A DNA stretch of 64,000 nt, from positions 813,001-877,000 of the forward strand of contig JAFMOC010000077.1 in the NCBI GenBank assembly GCA_019802505.1, written 5' to 3'. The notes below the pieces were generated by a model. The model ran no database searches and was not told the origin of the DNA. It saw only the letters and a list, made by a program, of their open reading frames with translations. The translations under genes and the position numbers were made by a program. This stretch comes from Corydoras sp. C115. Its lineage: Eukaryota; Chordata; Actinopteri; Siluriformes; Callichthyidae. Within the stretch, counting starts at the first letter, position 1. Each line of letters starts with the position of its first letter. Positions 25,061 through 37,800 of this stretch are shown piece by piece.

Positions 25061-27234
25061 TGTTTCTTTTATTTCTTATAGGAAGACCAAGGCTTAATGA
25101 GGACCATATTGTCCATTACTGGCCAGATACGTTTAGCAGGTGTAGAATAGACATAATGTATAAAGTGTGAAAACCTATTTTCAGCGTTTAAGTTAAGTAA
25201 ACTGGTCCCTGTCACATCTCTAGTTTTACCCTGCTCCTTTAGCAATGAGGTCTTCTCCATCAGGCCAAACCACACTTATCACAAGTAATTGTTAGAACTG
25301 ATAGATGGAGAATATCTGAACATGCTTTACTAAGTGCACTGCATAAACAGGTGTCTTTATATAGATTTTGTATAATTTAACATAGAAGGAATCAAGCTTT
25401 CTCTTTAACCGGAAGGTAAATTTCTGTGTTACAGCTGATTAAATAGCAGGAGATCCTCCTGTATTAACGTATCTGGCATATAAACTGGCGAGCACTCAAA
25501 ATAAGACTGGATACTAAAGTACAAATATAATTTAAGGTTTATAATAATAAGTTTGTTAAATAAGATAATTATATTATTATAAATAAATGAGGGTTTAATG
25601 TTTGGTTGAGGGTGGAGGCCTGGTTATTCCTGTAAAGCATTTGGCAGTTATCACCAATAAAAGCGATAACGTTAATAATCCTGATAAACCAAAATCAGTA
25701 TATAAAATTGATATGAATATATGAATCAATATGAATGATTGATTTTAAAAAGTTTAATAAAATAAATCAAATAATTGCAAAATAAATAAAGAATGAAAGA
25801 AAAGAAAAAAAGTATATAAGCATATAAAACACATTTATTAATGAACTGAATTACCTCTCAGGCTAAAAATTAATAGTAATAGCTTCACACATGAATTGGA
25901 CTGGAGAGGAACTGATTTTTTAAAATGTATATAGTTATTACAGGTTAAATGCAATAATAACAAATATAGTTACAAAACCACTCATTATTAATAGGCTACC
26001 CCGTGTTTCCCTTTACACTGAGGTTCTTGGTAATTATTTATTCTTAACATATGACATAGCATTACAACAGTCATTACCTAATCTATAAGCATTATTCATT
26101 TGTTAATACCTATAAGAGTTATTTCATGAAGGTTCATATATTAACCATATCCTGAGGAGGTCTTTGAATAATGACTGTTATTATAAGGAAACATTGGCTC
26201 ACTTCCTGCTACTTTCTATTTAATAAATTAAAAATAGGACTGCTTTGCTAGCTTAGTTGTGTGTATGAGAGAGAAAGACAAAGAGAGAAAATGTTTATAG
26301 TATAATCAAGAGACACTATTTTGAAACGTTTCAGATTATATCATGATTCATTATGAATGTAAATGAAGCATCCATCAAAGACTCGATTGTAGTAAGAATA
26401 AAGGATCATGGCTCATTACTTTACGCCAAACTGCAAGAGATATAAAAAAGTTTAACAAGAACATTTCTTAATGCAAGATTTATATTAGCTTAGGTCTTTC
26501 GCAAAGTATTGTGCATAATATTTTCAAAGGTATCTAAAAAGAAATCACTGCATGTTGGGTAATGGCAGAAACCACTGGTTGTTGTAATGCCTGTGATCTT
26601 TGAGCCCTAATGAGAACAGGAGCACATGAAAAACCATCATTTTCATCTGATTTATATAGACACTTGTAGTCCTATCTTCTGCCTTCCGCCTGTGTCATTT
26701 AAATAGCAACAATGCTTACACCTAGAATACATCTACACCGATGGGCATGGTGATCTTGAAATGAGGTATGTTCAGGTAAATTTCTGCCATATTGCTGTTT
26801 TGGCATCAGATGCGTTTCTTTTATTATACTTTATCAACAATTCAGTTTGACTCAGTATTCCATCATTGAAGCAAATTAAATATTTACAAGAATAACTGGA
26901 TTTAAGTAGTTGGTCTTCTCACTCCCCAAGTGCACAGGTGGGGATTAAATATTGCACCAATGAAATAGCAATCCACCAGTCAGTCAGACCGCACCGGGCT
27001 CTTTAAGGGAATGGCAAATGACATGCTAATTGGTTTATTGCATGTTACGCATAAAACACACCCATGACTAATTAAGAGAATTAGTACCTCTATTACACGT
27101 TTTGAACCACACAATGCATACTTTTCCTATTGTTACAATAGCAATAAAAACACACTGATAAAGTTATTGACAGTTTGCCAAAAGATCATTAAAAGGACCC
27201 TTGGGTTTGGCAGAAATAATGTCAGTGTTACTTA
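25061..27234. other. Intergenic, no gene recognised
   Basis: Very AT-rich with poly-(AATAAA)-like stretches around 25.7-25.8 kb, then single-copy sequence. 26940-27050 is of higher complexity. Confidence 0.5.
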
Positions 27235-27239
27235 ATATA

Positions 27240-27696
27240 TGTTACAGGTGCCTGTGGCACCTGTCCCTCGTTTGGGGTGTTAATTGTCTTAGCTGGGTGA
27301 TTGGTTTGTTTTGTGCACGTGTTTAGTTGATTTGTTATTTAGTCTTCGTTTTCCTGTAAGTCGGCGCACGTCTTTGTTTTGTGGTTTTCATACCCGATGT
27401 TATTGTGTTCGTTTTGTTCCCCCCTTTTCGTTGGTGTCCCGTCACCGATTTTTAATAAATTCGAGTTTGGTTTTTATCCCGGTGTCTCCCGGACCTCTCC
27501 TTCCGCGTTCAACCACGTTGCGGCGCTGCGCATTGTCTCCGCGTGGGTCGCACTCGTGGGAGTGCTTCCGTGGACCGGCGCACGCTTTATTCCCCGCATG
27601 GTCGGTACCCGGGGAGCGCTCACTAGGCGCAAGCGGTTGTACGCAATACCTCCGCGTAGCCGCCCTCTCCCAGGGAAAGACGGACAACTGGTAACA
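27240..27696. mobile_element. Solo LTR of a retrovirus-like (Ty3/gypsy-type) retrotransposon
   Basis: A 457-bp GC-rich island in AT-rich DNA, starting TGTTACAGG and ending TGGTAACA. It therefore has TG...CA ends within a 6-7 bp inverted terminus. It is flanked by the 5-bp direct repeat ATATA (27235-27239 and 27697-27701), the usual LTR-integration footprint. AATAAA at 27454-27459 could be its polyadenylation signal, suggesting plus orientation. There is no internal gag/pol sequence or second LTR in the window, so it is a recombined solo copy. The two open frames inside it (about 107-127 codons) do not resemble proteins. Confidence 0.85.
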
Positions 27697-27861
27697 ATAT
27701 AGATAACTTGTAAGTCAGAAAATACATCCTAAAATGTAGAAGTAAAGCCATACATCAATACTATGCAGAAACTAAGCTTTGTTTTTAAGATATTTGGACA
27801 TTTATGTGGAGTTGCAAAAGCCAACATCTCTCATGGACGGAAAGTCATTTGGTCAATCTCA

Positions 27862-28012
27862 TCTAATTATCTTTCACTCAATTCTATACTAGGGACTAGG
27901 GTCACGTTCTTCCCATGCTGATCCAGGGGAAAACGTTTGGGCAGCTGGGCAGATACATTCAGGACAAGGAGCCAATCCATCACTGGACACAACACTCACT
28001 CACTCACTCACT
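27862..28012 (-). mobile_element. SINE 3' fragment
   Basis: Minus-orientation 3' half only: GATCCAGGGGA, CTGGGCAGATACATTCAGGA, CCAATCCATCACTGG, ACACTCACTCAC. The tRNA head is missing. Confidence 0.75.
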
Positions 28013-28559
28013 TTTCTGTGTCCCTGCTTATCAGGCTAATATACAGTTCTCTGTTTTTGCTGACTGTATATTACGCAAAAGCTTTAAGCTTATTTTTCTT
28101 TGGCAGATGCACTGAAATTATTGAAATAGAGTTGTTGGCTGTAATTGTTTCATAAATCAGAAATGGATATGCAATTCTAGTACTTTAAAATCTGTGACCT
28201 TAGACCAATAATCTGATGTTGCTGATTTAATTTTCTCTCAGATATAAAAAAAAGATTTTTTTACTTTTTATTTTCGCTTACACACAGAATATGTTATTTT
28301 CTGTCTCCCCAATTCAACCCTGCCTAGTTTTTATAGCAGAGCATATACTGTTGTAAATGTTAATTTTCAGAACCACCGTGTCACACTACAGATTGTGCAG
28401 TTGTTCTCTCTCCTAATGATTCTTCTGGTGACTTTATCCTCCATCTGTTTATATATTTGCAGTCCAGAATGCAGAAGCTCCACTCCCAATAATTATGATG
28501 TATTTTGTGCATCTTAAAGAGAACTTTTCAGAAAACACCCTACAGCTGGGCACTGATGT

Positions 28560-28870
28560 CCCCTCTGCTATGCCACAGCATATGTCGTTATTTCTATGGT
28601 TCACAGTCAGCTAGACTGCCAGTGACGAAGTTGACTGCAGCTCTTCACTCACAGACCCTGATCACTGCCAGTGATTGATCTCCTTGTTTTTATCAGCTCT
28701 AATTAAACATTTAGAGCCACAGGCTCCCTGTTGCTCAATGTAATTTCCTCTAAATTCAAAAGTCTTGCGGCCCGAGAAATCTTTATTATTGGCAATGAAC
28801 CCAGTGCGATAATGAGCAAATAGGATGAAACACCCGGTTTAGCAGCCCCCTGTCGCCATTTTTTTTGGAA
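28560..28870. promoter_or_regulatory. Candidate conserved non-coding element
   Basis: Repeat-free, balanced composition with motifs such as ATCACTGCCAGTGATTGATC (partly palindromic, 28660-28680) and CAGCTCTAATTAAAC. No coding frame. Labelled a candidate on texture only. Confidence 0.3.
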
Positions 28871-29289
28871 GGAAAGGAGGGGGTGGGGTAATGTGAAGAA
28901 AGAGCATGAGAAGCTTGGGGAAGACAACACATCAACAGCAGCAGCTCATTACCCGAAGATAAGGACATATTCACAATCATGCAGACATTCAAGAGAAAGC
29001 AATTCACAGTATCTGGTTGTACAAATAAGGAAATATAATACTGTTATCCTTATTTTAAAATTAAGGAACCCAATTCTACACAGAGAAAAAACATTTTAAA
29101 AATACCTACTGTATCCACTGTACTTTATATAGTAAAATGCTGTATAAATCAGGACCAAAATTAAGTACTAAATTAGGCTTTTTTAAGACCAAAATAATAT
29201 CATTATTATTAAAAATAATCATCAAAATTATATGAGTAAACTCCTTGGCCACTAAGAAATTACAAATATATGGGCTATAGAACTGCAAC

Positions 29290-29446
29290 AGGCTGCATTA
29301 TCCATTTTACAGCACCCCAGGAACAGTAAGGGTTAAGGGCTTTGATTGAGAGCCAACATTGGGAATTTCAGTGGACTTGGGATTTAAACCCCCAATCGTC
29401 AGATTTATAGCCCAGCATCGAAACCACTTAGCTACCGTGCCATCTA
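29290..29446 (-). mobile_element. Decayed tRNA-SINE fragment (second family)
   Basis: On minus the stretch reads TGGCACGGTAGCTAAGTGG (A-box-like), and on plus GGATTTAAACCCCCAATCG is a decayed B box. A GGGTTAAGGGC segment, common in another fish SINE family, follows. Diverged. Confidence 0.5.
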
Positions 29447-29449
29447 TTT

Positions 29450-32400
29450 ATTTTTCTGCATCTTAAAAGGAACGTGAATATCTTAGCTTGACACTATTAC
29501 TCAAATTAAAGAAATGTGATGATGGTACTTTTGCTACTTTGCATGAAGTAGAGATTAGAAATAGTTATGACACCAAAATTATTTTAAGTTGAAGTATCCT
29601 TGAAGAGTCCTAATTGCCTTTAGTTGTGAATGTTTCTCTGAAATTTGTGTATCAGTGTGTTGGCACTCCAATTGAGACATTTCCAAAGCTGTTTCTTTAC
29701 CCTCTGCTTGATGGATGCTGTACAATCCAGCACCACTGTGACCCAAATCAGGATGAGAATGAGTAAGAAATCAAAGGTGGAGTCAAGCTAAATGTTCACA
29801 TAAAATCTGAAGTCCAGCAGCCAATACTCACAGATGTAGTCATACAATCTTGACCTTTTATAGGCTAAGGTGACTGGATCTTATAATGTTGTTATTTATA
29901 TAATAATAAAATATATTTAAATAAGATAATTGGACACATATATTGTATTTATGATATCAGTTTTTTTTACTTTATTAAAGGTACTGAAAAACAGTGAATA
30001 AAGTTTGTTGTGTAGTACTTTGTACTTGTTTATCTTTTTAGAGAATTTATGAAATTCAGTACTTTGCTTTTTTTATTATCAAGTACATCACTAATCAATA
30101 TACCAATTGTGATAGCTTTGCTGAATGGTGATACCAACATACAGTATAATTGTGGTGTCAGATGTCTTATGACTTGTCAGACCAGCTGGACATTTCCACA
30201 AATCTTGGATCATTCTTGTCCCCATCCATGCTTATATATTAACAACATTAAAGCCAATTTGATGTTTTCAGAGCAGGGAGAAACATAACTCTTTTACGAA
30301 GCACATGGCAGTATCTGTCTCTATCTCTCTCAGTGTGGGGCCTAATGGCTCTGATTGTTCTCCAAATTCAATTTGGACAGGATATTACCGTTACATGAGC
30401 TCTCCTTAACAATGCCATTTCCCTTGCTTACACAGTACATTACCCAGCAAAGCTTGGTTGCTCAACGCTTTCCCCACAAACACACACACAAAAAAATGTC
30501 TCCACAATCTTACAGCTCTGTGAACAATGGGGGCGTGATTGGCAATTTCAAACTGTGTTTAACGGACTTAATTGAAATCCTAATGTTAAGAAAACTGGAT
30601 GTACTTGGGTGGTATAAGCTGCCCTACTTTCAGCATAGCAGCACACGGAGTGAAATCAATCAGAGAAACAATTGCCTCTTAAGATTGGTGATGATCATCT
30701 CACACATGGACACCCCCCAACAACCGTACATAAATAGGTTGTCTTCACCAATTATGTCGAGCTATTCTCACTAGACTTTCTAAGAATGCAAATGCATAGG
30801 TAAATATTACATCACTTTAGACAAATACATGGAATATATGTTATGACTAAAAATGGAAAGTGTTATTTTTCAGCAGTTCACTTTCATGTAGTGTTGGATG
30901 AATAAGCGTTCTCATAATGGACATAGACCATTGTGTGTACCAGGCTGAGAAAGCTGCATAGGCCAGTCCAGCACTGATTATTTTAACAAATAGCATTCCC
31001 ATTCAAGTCAACAGAAAGGTTTCCAGTGACAGCTCGCATGACAAAAGGTCAGAGGCAGGCTGCTTGGCGTTAATTAAGTAAAATTGGTGAATGTCAGAAC
31101 TACAAAGGTCAGTGCTAATCCCCTGATATTGTCTGGTCTTCTCTACTTCTATGCCATGAAAGAATGAGGTGGGGTAGTAGTAGTGGTGGTGGTGGGTGGG
31201 TGTGTGTGTGTGTGTTGGGGTGGGGAGGATGAGGTATGAGCCTCAGCTGAAAGGATTACGCAGTAAATTCATTCAGCACTATTTAAAGATAAATGCAATA
31301 ATATGCCGCCAAGTACACTGCTAAGAAATGCACATAAATAACTTAAAATGTTCTTGATCAAAAAGTAAATACACGATCTAAACATGGCATAAACATGACC
31401 TACACATTTAGGTAACAATCTTGTTGCAGTATTTTATAATTATTATCCTAATTAAGGCCACAGATTAAGTTTGTTGGGGTGGTGTGGATGCACATCCACT
31501 ACCTCTTTGATTATTGGTGATCCCTGGGGAGGCTGTGATACAGCACAGGCCTGAGACATTTATAATGAGCAAAATCTCAAGTCTCCAATGTGTCCTGCAT
31601 TGATTATGGTTAGCCTTTTGCACTCTCTGTAATGCCTGATGTAATTGCTCTACCCACCTGACGACATGTAGAATAACTTCTTAAATACTGGATTAGTACA
31701 TGACAAAAATGAATTCAACAATACATTATCATTTATAACCTCAGGAGGGTGGAGTATTCAGTTATAAGTTGGTGTATGAGTTACTTTTAGAGCCACATAT
31801 TTTTTTACAGACATAAACATTTATTTCTCATATTAATTGTTCATGACAAAGTTTGCACCACCTGCAGATTTTAAAAATATATATATTTAAATCTATTAAA
31901 TTATCTTTATAGTTTCTATAGTAACAGATTAAATTTGTGTTCTACCAGATAAGTGTGAGGTCTACTGGTGAGAAAGTGTTTATCTGATTTGAGGATTTAA
32001 TTATCACATCTAAGAAAAAAAAGGAAACTCGGTATTATGATACTTGCTCTTTAATTAAAACAAAGGAAAATTTGTGACTGGTAAAAAAAAAACTATTATA
32101 TTGGAAATAAACGTTCCATTTTAATGCATAACACCATAAGACATTCTGTTTTCCATACAACACTCACAGACTTGCTTCATTCTTCGAACATTATAAAAAG
32201 TGTGAAGTATCTGGAACGGATAGACTAACTGATTGCTAGCTAATGACATGACTAATGGTAATAGAAGGCTTCATTATAGACTTTAGTAATTATTATAATG
32301 CTTGGTATTTAAATACTTGATTTAATATTCTTACAAAAATAATATCCAGCTTATAATATTTGTAAAACAATAAAAGATAAAAAAATGTTTACTTTTACTC

Positions 32401-32559
32401 AGTATAACTAAATTTACCATGAATATCAAGTATCTTAATACAAAATGATCAACATTCCTAGAGACTTGGTCACTAATGTATATGTAGTTTTTTAAAGTAC
32501 TCTATTATTAAAATGTCTGAAACTGTTCACTATCGAGCCATTAGGCAGGTTTAGATAAT
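29450..32559. other. Intergenic, no gene recognised
   Basis: The longest open frame (30355-30774) is 139 codons and unlike any protein I know. Two AGGTCA nuclear-receptor half sites 60 bp apart (31046-31051, 31106-31111) sit in a repeat-free patch. A G/T-rich stretch lies at 31165-31230. Confidence 0.45.
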
Positions 32560-32725
32560 TGAAGCATGATGGCATTGTAGCCAGGGTGTTGAGCTAGTCA
32601 AGCTGAAGGTCAGAGGTTCATTGTGCGTGCTTAGGCAAGGCCCTTAACCCTCATTGCTCCAGAGAAGCTATATCATGATTAATCCAAGCCATCTAATTGA
32701 GATACATGTGGGACACTTGGAATAA
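32560..32725 (+). mobile_element. Decayed tRNA-SINE fragment (second family)
   Basis: GGCATTGTAGCCAGGGTG, TTGAGCTAGTCAAG, AGAGGTTCATTGTG and GGCAAGGCCCTTAACCC follow the layout of a teleost tRNA-SINE whose tail contains the CTTAGGCAAGGCCCTTAACC landmark. Diverged. Confidence 0.55.
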
Positions 32726-34048
<1,323 letters not shown>

Positions 34049-34470
34049 ATATATGCCTGGTCTAACAACAACCAATTTGCCATGATTCTAGCGTCCTGAG
34101 ACAGTTGAAAACAGTCATGTCAGTTTAAAGACCGCCAGGTTGTATTATTATATGTTTTGCATCAAAATCAATAAGCAAAAACATAATGTCCACCCAAAAA
34201 AAATTGCTGGGTTTCAGGGGGGTGAGGAGTTCAAGTTGTAAATACAAATCTACTAGAATCCCATAATTGCTAAAGTTTGATCAAATTAAATTGGCATATC
34301 ATCCATACATTCATATAGACCTCACTCAGGTCTCAGATAAATTGTGGCACAGACTAGTGAAAAAGAATCATATGTCCCTTGTCATGCTTCTCTGCATCCA
34401 AAATTATGTTTATGTTATGTAGCTGTATAAGGACTCTGATCACATATCTTCATACATGTTGTTCATGATC

Positions 34471-34838
34471 CATCCATCCATCCATCCATCATCTTCTGCT
34501 TTATCCTCTAATAAGGTCGCGTGGGAGTTTCCCATGCCCATCCAGGGGAGAAAGTTTCGGGCGCTGGGCAGATACACCAAGGACAGGGTGCCAATCTATC
34601 GCTGGGCACACACACTCACTCACACAGACAGACACACAAACACACTCTATATGGGGCAATTTGGAGAATGCAGTTGAACCTGATCCATGTTTTTGGATTG
34701 TGGGAGATAACGGAGAACCCGGAGGAAACCCATGCAGACACAGGGAGAACATGGAAACTCCACCCAGATTTGGATTCGAACCGGGAATCCCTAGTGCTGA
34801 GAGGCAAACTTGCTAACCAATAAGCCACCATGCCGCCC
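34471..34838 (-). mobile_element. tRNA-derived SINE (Mermaid/DANA-like)
   Basis: Same family, minus orientation, with a (GGAT)n tail (CCATCCATCC on plus). Target duplication TTGTTC(A/G)TGATC, 12 bp with one mismatch, at 34459-34470 and 34839-34850. Confidence 0.9.
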
Positions 34839-34850
34839 TTGTTCGTGATC

Positions 34851-37800
34851 TATGGTAAAAATAAAATAACATCAATTAAGTCAAACCAATGCAGACAAGT
34901 AGGAGAAGATGTTTCATTTCTCACTTCAATGTTGAATAGAATTCTATTTTACTCACTACCGTGTCCACTACACTTTGATAAGTTATCCATATATGATAAA
35001 AAGGGCACACATTTTGGGATTGAGCAGACTTGCAGTCGAGAACAGTGCATGATTACACACAGGGGTCAGAGAAAATAGAAATGACTGTCATTACAAACTT
35101 AAGTAAGTGAACAACACAACTACTGGTGAAAAGGATAACAGGATGATTTATTGTTCTCTATTAAACAACCTTTATTTACATCAGGAATCAGAAAAGTCAT
35201 GGCTAGTTTTTAAGTTAAATAAGCAGCCTCTGGAAATGTTTGTGCCCGTCCTTGAAGATAGCAGAACAGAGGTGTGGAAGGCAAGTCTTTGTATTGCAAA
35301 TATATTGTAGAAAGAGTTGTATCATTTGTACCATGTATCGCTTGTTTTACCCAGTGCTGAGTTAAACTCGTTAATGGTGGTGATGTCCCTGCATATGTTA
35401 GGCTAATGATGAGGACATATTTCAACTTGGCTTGTGTTGGAGATGGATGCAGACACCAACAACGACACAGCAGGAGAGTGGTTATTTGCAATTACACCAG
35501 AAACTATAAAACAGAAACAAAATGCACTCTGCACAAAACGCAAGACACCCAAGCAAATGGGGAAAAATATTTTTTCCCTTTCCCATATACTCAGCATTAA
35601 GCCTGAATTATTTATGCAGGTGCCTCAATGTATTTTTAATCATGAGACAAATTAAACAGTGAACAGGGCTGCTGTCATTATTATCTGTCAGCCATGAGAG
35701 TATATCCTTTACCCCAGTGTGCATTTTAACCCAAACTGTAATTGCTCGTTTTTCAGGAAATGATTAGCATAAAAGGTTGCATTACAGCAGGAATGTGAAA
35801 AGAAAATAATTAGTGCTTTGGTGCAAATCTAATTTGGAGGAACATGGCAGCCTTTTAGCAAGAGACCACTGCATTGCTGATTAGACTGGATGTTGTGAAG
35901 GGTGACAGGGGCCTTCCCTGCAGAATGGAATGAAGCTTTTGTTTATTTTTTTATTTTTATTTTTTTGAGGACCACTTGCAGCTCTTCTCTGAGTTTCGGG
36001 TTATCCAAGCCATATGCTTGCATGCATGAAATCATTACAGTTCTCTAAATGCTCCAGTGCTCTGGCCAGCTCACTGAGCACGCTGGCCTGGAACCAGAGG
36101 CTGCAGGAAAATTGATAAAGCCAGACACCGAGAGAGTGAACGAAAAAGAGAGAGATAGAAGCCATATCAAAAAGTCCAACTTCCAGTCTGTCTTCGTGCA
36201 CTTCATTCCCCCCCCCCCCCCATTTCATTTATGGTATATGCAGCTGGGAACCAGACGTGGTGGTAGTGGACCAAGCATTCCCAAAGAGAGACCAACTCTA
36301 CACATAACCTGATAGAAATATGATGGTTTCACCGATACAGAAGGAAATGTCTACAGCTGATGAGTCCGACTGTAATGGTCTACACCAGGAAGATAAAGAT
36401 TATGAGTGTAGATAAAGAGCAGCATTGACTCCAAGGCATGTCTTTCTGAAGAACCCTCCTCACCACCACCACCACCTTTTTGTGTATGTCTCCTGACAGT
36501 GAGATCAGGAATTTCCAGATTTGAATAATGGATCTATCTAGACTATTCATATTTATGTGGGCGCCTCCAGACTATTATCCAGCTCATCGGGCTCAGGTTA
36601 TAAAATTATAGCATCCCGGTGAAATGGTGTAGTAACTTGGGATGCCTCGATGACCTGAAAATAATTCACTGTTCTATGATCTCAAGCCTTAAGAGCCTCA
36701 CTGACCCAAACATTACCTCACTCTGGCCTGCATTACAACTCAGCAGGCTCATTACACCTCATCAGTACTTTATGAGGCTAGTAAATGTGACCAAAGACCT
36801 TCAGTCATTAAACATTTGTTTTAAAATGTAAATGTTTTTATATAGAGCAGCATGCCCCAGTGAGTTCATATACATTGCCTTACTGTGGTCACCAGGATAA
36901 TATAACGAAAAAACTGAACAATGTGGAGTTGTTTTTGTTTGTGCATGTACTGTGGTTAGGAGCATTTAGTGGTCTGTGGGGACATGTCGGGAGAAAAGCG
37001 TTCACTTTGGATGGCCCGGTTAGGCAGTGTTCTCAAAAGGCCTGCCAAACAGCTTCCTACCCCTCCTCCTCATCCTCCAACTGTGCCTCATGCATAATGC
37101 ACACAGCACTCAACTCATTTCCACACAAGACAGTCCCAATGTTATGAAGTGCAAGTTAATGGGTAAACTAATTGTAATAAACAGGAGTGGTGTTTAGTGT
37201 GTGCAAGCTCTTTAATAGGGAAAACAGGCCTAATTAGGGAGTGGTGGTGATGTGACAGCGGGTGCGGTGCTGGCTTTTCCATTCATCAGAAGGAAGGGGG
37301 GGGGGGGGTCACGCTGCCGCTCTGATCATGGTCTGTGTGGCTGGACCTGCAAGCTCATCTCAAAGCGAGATGCTTTGGCTATTGATCCACTACACTACGC
37401 AGCACCACCAGCCTGAACGAGACCTTCCAGTCCTTGTCATGAAAGAGCCGCTGATGTTTTATCACCTTCAAAACACTCACAGCCGCACAACACAAATAGG
37501 CATGTGGACATAAGCATACACAGTGACTCATGAGTGGACCCTGAGTCAGTCACAGACATACTTGATCACACACGTTCACTCTAAAACTCACACTCTAAAC
37601 CTGCAGAGGTGCATATAGGCACGCCCGTACACAAACAAATGCTCAATAATGATGTTGGATCCACTCTCATTGCTTTTTGATGAGAGAGAATTGAAAGAGC
37701 AGGATGCTATGATGTAGCCTAACAATGCTGGCCCTTATTTGCATTAAGAGCAACCAGGTAGCCTGGGTAATGGCTTTGTGGCTCTACAACGGATGTCTTT

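Noticed and set aside
27311..27702. Two overlapping open frames (127 and 107 codons) in a GC-rich island
   Set aside because: They lie entirely inside the solo LTR; length is explained by low stop density in GC-rich DNA and the translations resemble no protein.
30355..30774. 139-codon open frame
   Set aside because: No similarity recognised, no domain pattern and no flanking splice or promoter signals; expected by chance in this length.
37300..37312. G13 run considered as a second G-quadruplex
   Set aside because: A single homopolymer run without separate G tracts; could fold but has no structural context and may vary in length or be a sequencing artefact.
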